Assembly: GCA_037176705.1 (NCBI GenBank)
Contig: CM073886.1
Span: forward strand, 21,065,501 to 21,129,500
Direction: 5' to 3'
DNA: 64,000 nucleotides
Origin: Molossus alvarezi
Taxonomy: Eukaryota > Chordata > Mammalia > Chiroptera > Molossidae
Below are positions 33,411 through 42,698 of this stretch, piece after piece. Positions within the stretch are counted from its first letter, which is position 1, and every line of letters starts with the position of its first letter. The notes below the pieces were generated by a model. It saw only the letters and a list, made by a program, of their open reading frames with translations. It was not told where the DNA came from and searched no databases. Made by a program: the position numbers and the translations under genes.

Positions 33411-34009
33411 CCATGTTATCCATCAAGAACTTATTCCGAAGGCCCATCTTATAACATAAAACCCTATAAGTGATCAAGAACATACAATACAACAGCACTG
33501 CGTTATGTTTTACAGACATCTGAGAGTATAAAGCGAGGCCCTTAATATAAAGGCTACAAGGTGACTGTTTCCTTTAGGGCATCTTCGTCTGCCGTGGGCA
33601 GGGCTGCCCGAGGCGTCACAAAACGGGCACCTAGGGAAGGCGGCCGACAGCGCCGGCCTCTTTCCCTGGACTCACCCTGTGGCCGCAAAGTCACTCTGCA
33701 CTCATTGCCAAGGTGTCCTTGCAACTGCGTTCAACTAGGGTCACCTGCCTGGAAAGTACCAATGTCATTTTGAATTCTTGAATGCCACAAAAGTTTCTGA
33801 ATGGCAAAGACTGGGGTAGCACAGTTTCCATGGTGACGTGAGAACCAGGGCCAGCACTGGAGGTGCTTGGAGGTGGGTAGTAAGCACACGAAGGTTTTAA
33901 ACTTGGGGTCTTATTTGAAGGGGAATGGACTTAAAGCTGTGTAGGGGAGAATGGACCCAAAGCGTCATCATTCCAGGTGATCTGAGTTGGGGTTCTTTTG
34001 TCCACAGCA
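33411..34009. other. Unique spacer
   Basis: No recognised repeat or gene. A small CpG-richer stretch lies near 33600-33660 (gggcacctagggaaggcggccgacagcgcc). Confidence 0.4.
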
Positions 34010-34568
34010 ACTTGTGTGTGAGCCTTGGTGTGTGTGCTTGTATGTGTACTTATGTCTGTGTGTACAGGCGGGTGTCTACATGTCTCTGAGTGTTTGGGTT
34101 GTGTGCATTCACATATGTGTGTGCATGTGTGTATCGTGTGTATGTATGTGTTTATGTGTGTTTGTATTTGCAGGTGTGTGTGTATATCTCTGTGTACTGT
34201 ATAGATGTGCTTGAAATTATGTATGTGTGTATGTTATGTGTGCATGCATGTGGGTCTTGGTGTGTTTATGTCTGTGTCTCTATTTTATATGTGTATGTGT
34301 GCATCCAAGTATATGCACTCATGTGTCTCTGTGTGTATGTCTCTGTGTGTTTATATATGTGACTGTGTATGTTTAAATATGTGTATATGTATGTGCTTAT
34401 GTGTCTCTGGGTTTGCATATGTATATGTATGTATCTCTGTGTCTGTGTGCATGTATTTGTGTGTGTCTATGTGTACCTGTGTGTGTCCTTGTGTGTCTGT
34501 GTGTATCTGTGTGTTTGTGTGTGTCCGTGTGTTTGTGTGTGTCTATGTGTGTCTGTGTGTGTGTGCTG
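34010..34568 (+). repeat. Degenerate TG/TATG/TCTG-rich satellite-like tract
   Basis: About 560 bp of imperfect tgtgtgtatg/tctgtgtg units with no fixed period. It produces cysteine/valine-rich frames on the plus strand and threonine/histidine-rich frames on the minus strand, none credible as genes. Confidence 0.92.
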
Positions 34569-34860
34569 TTATTTCCCATTCCCACCCTAGGCAGACAGCA
34601 CTAGTCAATTACAGCAAGGCTCAAACTGCTTCTCTGCAGTGCTTCTCCCCATAGCTAGCTGTGGACTGGGGGTGGCTGCAAGAGGAAACCAGTGTGTCTT
34701 TCCAGTTCTCCAGTGTCAAGGTCAAGCTGCTCCGGCTGACATTTGATGCTTGTCGGAGCTTCTTTATTTTCCGCCAGCAACTTTCTGCCTCAGTCAGCTC
34801 CCTGAGCTCTAACATGCTCATTCCTCACTGAGCTTTTGAATGGGTTTCTGCTCAGCTAAC
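34569..34860. other. Unique spacer
   Basis: No recognised repeat or gene. Confidence 0.4.
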
Positions 34861-34864
34861 AGGG

Positions 34865-35095
34865 GGTCATTCATTACACATGGTTTCTGGAATTAGCCTC
34901 CATGGGTTCAATTCCTGCCCTGATTTGGGTAGCTTTGGGTAAATCATTTAACAATATGACTTCGCCTTCATCATCTGCAATTTGCAGGTGACAATAATAA
35001 TATCTACTTCACAGGGTAGATGCCAGGGCAAAACAAGCTCATTCACGTAAGGTCCTTAGCACATAGTAAGCCCTTCATGAGTTATGTGTGCTGAT
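34865..35095 (+). repeat. MIR SINE
   Basis: atgggttcaattcctgccctgatt, caatatgacttcgccttcatcatctgcaatttgcagg, ccttagcacatagtaagcccttcatg. Confidence 0.85.
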
Positions 35096-35330
35096 GTGGT
35101 ATTGTAACATCTGGTTGTTATCTATGTCTTAAACATCTGTCCATTGATTCCACTAGCCATCCACTCTCTGTCTGTCCATCCATCACTTCCTGTCTGTCCC
35201 CTATTCCCTTTAAGGTGCAGATAAGGCACATCCTCCCACTGATCTGTCCTTTCCTGTCTGTCAGCGTTTCACAGGGTCGCCATGGTGTCAACCTCAGGGA
35301 GGCAGCATTCACCTGCTTTTCTGGAGCTAT

Positions 35331-35344
35331 GCTGCAGGGGGCAC
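35331..35344 (+). promoter_or_regulatory. CTCF-like motif (weak)
   Basis: gctgcagggggcac fits the CTCF core at 12 of 14 positions. Motif match only. Confidence 0.25.
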
Positions 35345-35404
35345 CATCAGAGAACACAAGGTGAGAGGTGGCCCCTGTTTCCATGGGCCTCTAGTCACAT
35401 AAGG

Positions 35405-35545
35405 GAGCCAAACCTGGCCTTATCCAGGAGAATGAATGCTCCCGAGGGCCAAGGCTGTGCCTTAGCCACCACTGTATGCCCAGTATCCCGCACAGTGCCT
35501 GGCACACACTGGGTGCTCAATTAATGTGGGTAGAATGAATGGGGA
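35405..35545 (+). repeat. L2 3' end
   Basis: ccactgtatgcccagtatcccgcacagtgcctggcacacactgggtgctcaattaatg is the L2 terminal text. Confidence 0.7.
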
Positions 35546-35784
35546 ACAAGGACAGGCTGAGACACCACCTAATCGTTCTCTCATGGGATGAGGTCAGTGT
35601 TGGTGGTCAGTGATGGGGTAAAATATTGAAAATCGCAGGGAGGATTTACGTGGTCAAGTGCAAGTACAGTTGGACAGAAAAGTTCAGACCCAATCCTGTT
35701 CCATCAGTCTCTGTCCAGGAGGGCTCTGAACAGCTCAGCTACTACCTAGTAGCTTCCTTTCATGCCCTCTGTGCCCAGCACCAA

Positions 35785-36005
35785 CAGGACAGGTTTTCCA
35801 GCCTTGGCAGTGTGGATGTTTTGGACTGGGGGCTGTCCTAGGCCTTGTAGGATGTTGAGCAGCATCCCTGGCCTCAACCCACTAGCACCCACATCCACCA
35901 AGCTGTGACAGCCCAAAAGGTCTGCAGACATTATCAAAAAGTCCTAGGAAGACAACGTTACCCCCACTAAGATCTACTGGGTCAAAACTCCATTGAACGG
36001 TTGTG
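35785..36005 (+). mobile_element. Ancient DNA-transposon MITE
   Basis: tttccagccttggcagtgtggatgttttggactgggggctgtcctaggccttgtaggatgttgagcagcatccctggcctcaaccc, then gtctgcagacattatcaaaaag. A widespread hAT-type mammalian element; subfamily not fixed. Confidence 0.65.
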
Positions 36006-36454
36006 CCCTCAGGTCCTGGCTGGGTGACAGCCACCTGTAAATAAGTAAAAGCTGGAAAAGGTGAGTCTGTCATTCTATTTACATATTAGATCAATAATTT
36101 AGAATTTTGAGACTTGGCGTGGGAGCAGCAGGGATTCTTCCAATGACCTATCCAAAGTCTTAAGGCATGATCTTGGACCTTGGGGGACAAAGGCAAAGGC
36201 TGGATGATTTTGGCTAACGTGATGTTCCCTTTGTGTTACCAGGTAAGTAGTGACTGGGTTGCATTGGAAGGGGGAGGACATGAGCGGAGAGTGGGAGATT
36301 TCTGGGATTTTGGAGATTGTACAGTGTGGTGAAACCTCCCTCGTTTGGGCCAGGATGACACCCAGGACATTGGCTTGTCACGTGGTCAGGAAAACCTCCC
36401 AGAGTATCCCTTCTCCCCTTCCATTACCAGATTAAGTCCGTTTTGTGAGTTAAT
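36006..36454. other. Unique spacer
   Basis: No recognised repeat or gene. Confidence 0.4.
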
Positions 36455-36560
36455 TGGGTCAGATCCTCCAGGAAGGCTTCTCTGATACCCATCCTCTCAA
36501 GCTGGGTTAGGTCCCTCCAAGATCCCCTGCCCCATGCTCACCCCATCACAGGCCTTAATG
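36455..36560 (+). repeat. L2 fragment
   Basis: gatcctccaggaaggcttctctgatacccatcc and the following text resemble L2 3' sequence. Confidence 0.55.
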
Positions 36561-36699
36561 TATTGGGTCCTGTGGGGCGACCAGTCATCTCAGTTCGCCC
36601 AGAACTGAGGGGTTTCTTGGGATGGAGAAAGTTCAGGCAACAAAAAAGTTGAGAAAGTTCCAGCCAAATTGGGATGGGTTGGTTAATTGGGCATTGTCA

Positions 36700-36865
36700 C
36701 TAGCCTAGGAGAGTTACAATATATCACACAACTTAATCCTCAGAACAACCCTATAAAGTCAGCACCAGTTTTATACCCCATTTGATAGGTGAGGCACTAA
36801 GGGTGTAGGGGTGAGTGAGGGGCAGGGCTGGGATGGGAACACCAGAACTTGGGGGTCTGACTTAT
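36700..36865 (-). repeat. MIR SINE
   Basis: Reverse MIR: acttaatcctcagaacaaccctataaag, ttttataccccatttgataggtgaggcac, gggctgggatgggaacaccag. Confidence 0.85.
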
Positions 36866-37079
36866 TTGCTGTATCAATTCCCAGGGACTAAATGAGGGCA
36901 ATGCCTATTTTATGGGACAATGAGCCATCAGGTTCTTTCCTGTTGTGGAGTCCTGAGCCTATATCCATCCATCTCCTGGAATCTGTGGAAGAATCGGGGT
37001 GTCTGAGTGGCTCCCAGGCCAGGTGATAGAACCTCTGGGTTGAAGCATATCAGATTTTTATTTGGATCCTCACTCAACT

Positions 37080-37215
37080 TTGTGAAGTAGAACCTATGAT
37101 TACCATACCTGTTTTACCATAGAAGGAACTGGGACCCAGAGAAGTTTAGTGACTTGCCCAAGGTCACACAGCTAGTTGGTGGCAGTGTGGGAAGGACTCA
37201 GGACTTTTGGCTGTT
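37080..37215 (-). repeat. MIR SINE
   Basis: Reverse MIR core: gggacccagagaagtttagtgacttgcccaaggtcacacagctag. Confidence 0.9.
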
Positions 37216-37249
37216 GATCCATTGCTTTCTTTGGGTTCTGGGTTAATAT

Positions 37250-37440
37250 TTAGACTTTAACATCCAAATCATGGCTCTGCTAGTTACCAACTCTATGACC
37301 TTGGCCAAGTCATTAATGTTTTCAGCCTTGATTTTCTCATCTGTAAAATGGATATAATTCTAGGCTTCTTCTTGGGGCTATTTTGAGGCATCAATGAGAT
37401 GATCCATGTGAAGAAGTCTCTTAGCAGTACATGGTAAAGC
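37250..37440 (+). repeat. MIR SINE
   Basis: Forward MIR, facing the preceding one: ccaaatcatggctctgctagttacc, gaccttggccaagtcattaatg, ttctcatctgtaaaatgg. Two MIRs in opposite orientation within 360 bp. Confidence 0.9.
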
Positions 37441-37814
37441 TCCCAGGGCACAGTTGCTGTTTCCTCTAAACTCCCAAATGTATACTCCTTTGCAGGGCCT
37501 GGTACAGAAGCTAGAATCCAAGGGATCTATGATCTCACACCCTCATGGCCAGAACCAGCCTCCAGGTTCTAAAGCTTCTAAGGAGATGCCCAACTTCTGG
37601 AAACCAAATATCCCTCCTTCCTCCTGGGAGTCCCAATTCCAAGAAATGCAGCTAAAATTGGTTCTTGAACAGCTTTTGCAGAGCACGTTGCAGCTTTCTT
37701 TTTGGGGTCTAGAGAGCTAGTTTCCATGAGGAAAGTGGCACAGAAGGAAAGACCCAGCTAAAAACAGCTGCCGCCCAGACTGGTGTTAACAGGATGCAGC
37801 CTCCCCTGCTGTTT
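37441..37814. other. Unique spacer
   Basis: No recognised repeat or gene. Confidence 0.4.
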
Positions 37815-37920
37815 GGGGACTGTGGACGCTGCCGCAGCTCTCCCCGTCACCACTAGGTGGTAGCATCGCAACGCGCGGCGGGGACCGCGCCCCAGGACCG
37901 TAACAAAGAGCCGCGTCTGA
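37815..37920. promoter_or_regulatory. CpG-rich unique patch
   Basis: About 100 bp with more than ten CpGs (for example gcatcgcaacgcgcggcggggaccgcgcc) in DNA that is otherwise CpG-poor and free of repeats. CpG retention suggests low germline methylation and therefore regulatory use. It is too short for a standard CpG island, and no transcript start or open frame is evident. Confidence 0.4.
37850..37864 (+). promoter_or_regulatory. CTCF-like motif
   Basis: ccactaggtggtagc matches CCASYAGRKGGCAGC with a single difference, inside the CpG-rich patch. Confidence 0.45.
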
Positions 37921-37924
37921 AAAT

Positions 37925-40040
37925 GATGCCCATAAAATACGCACCAGCCACAAAATTCTCCACTAAATTATCTCCCTTTTATTTGGGGCATTTATTTGCA
38001 TTGCAGGAGCTCCGCGGAAGCATCTCTTCTCAGGGCTGTCTTAGTGCCTCAGAAGCAAACCTAAAGAATTATCTGTGCACCGTGGTGTCCCTGCAGCAGG
38101 CGTCTTCCCCTACCCAACCAGACTTAGGGGGTCATAATACCTTAGATCCAATGTCATAGTGGAAGTTTTGAATTTCCCAGGGGAGGTAGCCTAGTTTGGG
38201 TGGAAATGCACCAATTTGGGACTCGTGACCCCTTGCTTCCCTTTCTGGGCCTTAGGGATGGAGTTTTGGCTCTGGAGTGTGGCTGCCCTGTTGTTCTCAG
38301 GTCACTAACTTGTCTGGAGAACAGGGCACTGGTGGAACCCACCTCCTGGGCCATACTGAGGAATAGATGTCACAGATGTGGATTTCTTATAACAGTGCTT
38401 GCCGCAGAACAAGGACTGCAGTGCCAGCTACATTCTCAGTATCTCCAGGGTCTGGTATACAGTAGCCATCCAACAAGTGGTGACTTATTGGGCCTCACTG
38501 CCCTTGGTTGGGAGACAACAGGGGGGAGCAATGATCTCCAAGGCTGAGCTTCTCAAAGGGTGGGCAGCATCGGTAAGACCGGCACTTGTTAGAAATGACA
38601 TTCTTCCTTCCCAGAATCTGCAAAGATCCTGTGGCACATTGAGGTTTGAAGAGTGCAGCTACAAGGCAACTTTCAGCCCTGGAGACCTGGCCGTCAACCC
38701 ATGCCCGAGTGAGCTCCAGCTCCCAGCTTCGTGTTGACCAGAAGAGCAGCCCTCAGGCAGGCCCCGCACAGGTGTCTGGGCTCTCAGGTGTGACAGGAAT
38801 GGGGGCGAGGGTGGGGTTGGGGGGTGACGTGCTGCACTGCATCCTGCTGCAGGCCACACACTTCCCTGCACTCCCACATGTGGCTCCCCCATCTCTGGCC
38901 ACAGCAGCCTCTCTGTCACTCCAGTGACCAGAAACAGACTTTGTCTGCAACAATTCGTTGCCCTCCCTACCCCGAGCCCTGTGGATCTGGCCACCAGAAT
39001 GTCTCTCACACACCAGGCCTCCTCTGCAACTCTCACTCTGGTTCTCCATCATCCAGCTCCCTCAGGAACCATCCCCACGTCTCCTAACTGCCCCTCTGCC
39101 CCCATCTCTTGATCTCCCCCCACGCACTTCTGCCAACTTCCTCTCCCCCAGCTGGCCCCTGACGGTGTTCACTCTGCAGTCCAAAGTCCTGCACTCGTCC
39201 CATTGTCGATTCGAGGCCTGCTCTCCTTTGCCGTGTGGCCAAGGCCTCCTTTGGCCTTCTAACGACCTCTGATTCACCTTTGCAGCTCCAGCTCAGCTTC
39301 CTTCGTCTTCCTCCAGATCAGTGACCTCACACCATGCCAGATCCTGCCCCACAGCCTGCTGTAGGCAAAGGGTGATTGGCACCCAGCAAGCGCGTTCGAT
39401 GACGTGTTGTGTATGGCGGCTTTCACATGACAAGGGCAGAGTGAGTAGCTGCAACAGAGCCTACGGGCCACAAAGCCTGAGGTATTTACCATCTGGCCAT
39501 TTTCAAATGGTAATTGTGTCCTAGATCCAGCCCAATGGCACCGTGAGCTGGTCCCTCACACACTCCAGATTTTTGCATCTCCTGGGCCCTTGCTCATTTT
39601 TGCCCAAGGTCATCTTGTCTGTCTTGCAGGGGCCCAGCTCCCAGCCGTTCTCCATTCAGCAAACGTTCATGGCGTGGGCCTGGGGATTGTGTGTTGGGAT
39701 GATGTCCTTGCTCCCGGGGAGCTTGTGAGCTGCTGACTCAGCTGCTGATCAGAAGGACCTTTCGGGTTTCAAAGTAATAGCCTTGGCCTCTCATGTTATT
39801 ATTGTGGTGTCCTGATGGGCACAGGCCAGGGTTCTGTAGCAAGTAGTGGCGGGCACACAGTGAGGTCAACATAGTTCATCTGAATAAATGAATGGATTTT
39901 TTCTCCCCTGGGTCCATTTCTGGGTTGTCACTCTGGGGGCAAGACCCCATCTCCCCCAGGCTTCCTGCTGCTCCTGGAATCCTGTTTCAGGCCAGATGCT
40001 GCTTATATTAGTACTTGCCAAACTTGCATGTGTATATGCA
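37925..40040. other. Unique spacer with weak repeat traces
   Basis: Mostly unrecognised. 38545-38610 resembles a MER5-type MITE end (gcttctcaaagggtgggcagcatc). Parts of 38930-39340 and 39645-39735 resemble L2 or other old repeats. Overlapping open frames of 85-125 codons on both strands around 38.6-39.3 kb are typical of GC-rich chance frames. Confidence 0.35.
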
Positions 40041-40044
40041 TTGC

Positions 40045-40160
40045 CCAAAGATCCCGTTAGAACACAGATGTCAACTGAAGGTGTGGAATGGAGCCCAGAG
40101 TTCTGCATTTCTGACAAGTTCCTGGATAATATCGATACCGCTGGTCCGTGGGCCACATTT
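40045..40160 (+). repeat. MER5-type hAT MITE fragment
   Basis: gagttctgcatttctgacaagttcctgg and ccgctggtccgtgggccacatttt are MER5-like. Confidence 0.5.
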
Positions 40161-40162
40161 TA

Positions 40163-40302
40163 AGGATTGGTTCTTGCTCCTGAATTTACCCCAGAGTCAC
40201 TTGCGGGGGCGAGGGGGTTGAATACTCATGTCTGGGCTTTACCCAGACAAACTGAAATAAGCTAGGGGGTTCAGGTGGGGTCCAGTCTGTCAGGGAGATT
40301 TT
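40163..40302 (+). repeat. MER5A-like MITE, left part
   Basis: ggttcttgctcctgaatttaccccagagtcacttgcggggg ... ttgaatactcatgtctgggctttacccagac fits the left 140 bp of a MER5A-type element. The missing right end (gattttaatgtgcagccag ... agaaccacc) is at 55052-55103, on the other side of the 14.7-kb insertion. Confidence 0.75.
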
Positions 40303-40372
40303 TTTTTTTTTCTAAATCTTTATTGTTGAATGTAGAATGTATTACAGATGTTCCACATTTTCCCCCCATTGA

Positions 40373-40402
40373 TTCCCTCCTCCCTCCTCCCGCCTCCCTC
40401 CC
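40373..40402 (-). other. G-rich, quadruplex-prone tract in HAL1 3' UTR
   Basis: On the minus strand this has at least four runs of three or more G (complement of ccctcctccctcctcccgcc and the following cctccctccc). A G-rich polypurine tract is a known feature of L1 3' UTRs. Confidence 0.75.
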
Positions 40403-40668
40403 ACCTTTTCCCACACTATTGTCTGTGTCCATTGGTTATGCATATAAGTTCTTTGGTTTATTTCTTCCTCCCCCCCCCCAGCCCCTTTCCCTTTGAGGTT
40501 TGTCAGTTTAGCAACCAATTTGTACGTCTTAATTCCTTTACCTTTTTCACCCATTCCCCCAAACCCCCTCCCATCTGGCAACCAACAAAATGTTCTCTGT
40601 ATCTATGAGAATGTTTCTGTTCTATCTGTTCATTTTGTTTGTAGATTCCATTGTTGATAGATATGTAT

Positions 40669-41610
40669 TCATTGCCATTTTGTTTGTTCATATATTTTAT
40701 CTTTTTCTTCAAAAAGACCCTTCATTATTTCATATAATAACGGTTTGGTGGTGATGAACTCCTTTAACTTTTTCTTGTCTGGGAAAGTCTTTATATGTCC
40801 ATCAATTCTAAATGACAGCTTTGCAGGATAGAGTAATCTTGGTTGTAGGTTCTTGCTTTCCATCACTCTGAATATTTCTTGCCAGTCCCTTCTGGCCTGC
40901 AAAGTTTCTTTTGAGAAATCAGCTGACAGCCTTATGGGAACTCCCTTGTAGGTCACTATCTGCCTTTCTCTTGCTGCTTTTAAGATTCTCTCTTTGTCTT
41001 GAACCTTTTGCATTTTGATGATGATGTGTCTTGGTGTGGGCCTCTTGGGGTTCATCTTTTTTGGGACTCTCTGTGCTTCCTGGACTTGTATGTCTGTTTC
41101 CTTCACCAAGTTAGGAAAGTTTTCTGCCATTATTGTTTCAAACAGGTTTTCGATTTCTTGTTCTCTCTCTTCTCCTTCCGGCACCCCCAAGATGCGAATG
41201 TTGGCACGCTTGAAGTTGTCCCAGAGCCTCCTTACACTATCCTCATTTTTTTGGATTCTTTTTTCTTTTTGCTGTTCTGCTTGGGCATATTTTGCTTCCT
41301 TATATTCCAAATCGATGGTTTCCTCCTTGGATTTACGTACTCTATTATTGAAGCTGTGTAAATTATTCTTTATTTCAGTTAAAGCCTCCTTCGTTTCTAA
41401 CTGTGCATCGATCATTTCTGACTGGTCCTTTTTTATGCTCTTGAGGCCCTCACTAAGTTCACTGAGGTTCTCACTAAGTTCATTGAGCATCCTTATAAGC
41501 AGTATTTTGAACTCAGCATCTGTTAGGTTGCTTATCTCCATTTCGCTTAGTTCTTTTCTTGGGGTTTTGTTCTGTTCTGTCATTTGGGACCTGTTTCTTT
41601 GTCTCCTCAT
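40669..41610 (-). CDS. HAL1 ORF1 protein, L1 ORF1p-like RNA chaperone (intact)
   Basis: Uninterrupted 313-codon frame for an L1 ORF1p homologue, a trimeric RNA-binding chaperone of LINE ribonucleoprotein particles in the cytoplasm. Visible layout: basic N-terminus (residues 1-20), heptad-rich coiled coil (about 30-130), RRM beginning near 136 with NIRILGVPEGEE, a linker, then PRHIIIKMQKVQDKERILKAA (193-213), YKGVPIRLSADFSKETLQAR (221-240) and the C-terminal domain with YPAKLSF (261-267). Human L1 ORF1p is 338 residues, so the length is close to normal. The start codon has A at -3 and heads the family's usual basic MRRQRN-type N-terminus. The stop is TGA. No ORF2 follows. The open frame contrasts with the badly broken ORFs of the adjacent L1s. 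It is recognised by family motifs; expression is not shown. Confidence 0.85.
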   Translation of the reverse strand: MRRQRNRSQMTEQNKTPRKELSEMEISNLTDAEFKILLIRMLNELSENLSELSEGLKSIKKDQSEMIDAQLETKEALTEIKNNLHSFNNRVRKSKEETIDLEYKEAKYAQAEQQKEKRIQKNEDSVRRLWDNFKRANIRILGVPEGEEREQEIENLFETIMAENFPNLVKETDIQVQEAQRVPKKMNPKRPTPRHIIIKMQKVQDKERILKAARERQIVTYKGVPIRLSADFSKETLQARRDWQEIFRVMESKNLQPRLLYPAKLSFRIDGHIKTFPDKKKLKEFITTKPLLYEIMKGLFEEKDKIYEQTKWQ

Positions 41611-42424
41611 TTTGGCTGCCTCCCTGTGTTTGTTTCAGTGTATTAACGAGCGGTATGGGGCTAGCTGAGACCAGATGCTGCTCGTTTGAAAAAATTTAGA
41701 AAAACCTGAAGCAGGATCCAAGTCAGGCCAATCCTATGGTTAAGCAAGTGGCAACAGCTTGGGTGGGCCTGAAAGTTGGGTGGGGCGGGGCCTCAGGGAG
41801 TCTCCAGGGCGGGGCAACCAGTGTGAGCCAGGTTGCTGGAGTCCCAGATATGGCGGCTGTCTGCCGCCCAGGGAAGGGCTCACCAAAGGAACAAAGGCCT
41901 CTGACAGCATGTTTGTCCCGGAGAAAGCCCCCTCTCCAGCCCTTGCTCCAGTGCCAAACAGCTCAGTTCTTCCCTGTATGTCTCTGGTGCCCCTCGAGCT
42001 GCCTCCCCTCCAAGCTTAGAGGGAGAGAGTCCGATAAGTCCGTGCGCGGGCCCTTTAGGGAGCTGCCTGGGGCTCCAGCCGCTTCAGCCTCCCTGAGCCT
42101 CAGTTCCTGCTGGTTTTTCCAGCCAGAAGTTATGGGGACTTCTCTTCCTGGCACTGGAACCCTGAGCGGGGCACCTGGTGTGGGATGGGGACCCCTCAGT
42201 CCTCAGGAAGGACCTTCCCAGCCGAGGTGTCCTCCTGATTTTTATCTGCCACACATGGGTGTGGGACCAGCCCGTCGCGCCGCCGCCCCTCCTACCAGTC
42301 TCGAGGCAGCTTCTTTAATTCCGTAGTTGTAGGACTTCCATTCAGCTTGATTTCAGGCAGTTTTGAATGGTGGTTGTTCTGTAGTTTTGTTGTAACTTGG
42401 ATGTGGTTGTGGGAGGATGCGATA

Positions 42425-42460
42425 CTGCGTTTACCTACACCGCCATCTTGACCGGACTTC
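42425..42460 (-). promoter_or_regulatory. HAL1 5' end with YY1-like site
   Basis: The sense strand begins gaagtccggtcaagatggcgg. L1 elements carry a YY1 site of the form CAAGATGGCGGC near +1, which positions transcription initiation. The same placement here supports this as the true 5' end. Confidence 0.6.
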
Positions 42461-42698
42461 GAGATTTTTTTTTCTTTTTAGTATTTTATTTATTTGTTTT
42501 TGTTACAGATGCTTCTCCTTTCTTCCCCATTGACACTCTCCTCCCCATTTCCCCTGCCCCATCGCCAGCTTTGTTGTCTATGTCCATTGGTTATGCATAC
42601 ATGTGGCTTATCTCCCCCCTCACCTCCTCTTCTGATATTTGACAGACTATACCTTACCTCTATGTCTCTGGGTCTATTTTGCTCATTAGTTTATTTCA

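Larger units (their letters stand above)
40303..42460 (-). mobile_element. HAL1 (half-L1) retrotransposon, full-length
   Basis: A complete non-autonomous LINE on the minus strand: 5' UTR (about 42460-41611), one open ORF1 (41610-40669), then directly a 3' UTR (40668-40312) with AATAAA (antisense at 40319-40324) and a poly(A) run. There is no ORF2 sequence. gagattttttttt flanks it at 40295 and 42461, the target duplication, placed in the poly(A) tail of the L1 behind it. The ORF1/3'UTR junction is shared with the second copy at 58293-61357. The 3' UTR resembles that of the local L1s (ccattggttatgcata, a pyrimidine-rich block on plus), consistent with mobilisation by L1 ORF2p in trans. Confidence 0.88.

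Noticed and set aside
34087..34654. Cys/Val-rich plus frames and Thr/His-rich minus frame
   Set aside because: Translation of a TG-rich simple repeat.
41015..41668. 217-codon frame on plus opposite HAL1 ORF1
   Set aside because: Antisense shadow of the ORF1 coding frame; rich in Phe/Leu/Ser as expected from complement of Lys/Glu-rich coiled coil.
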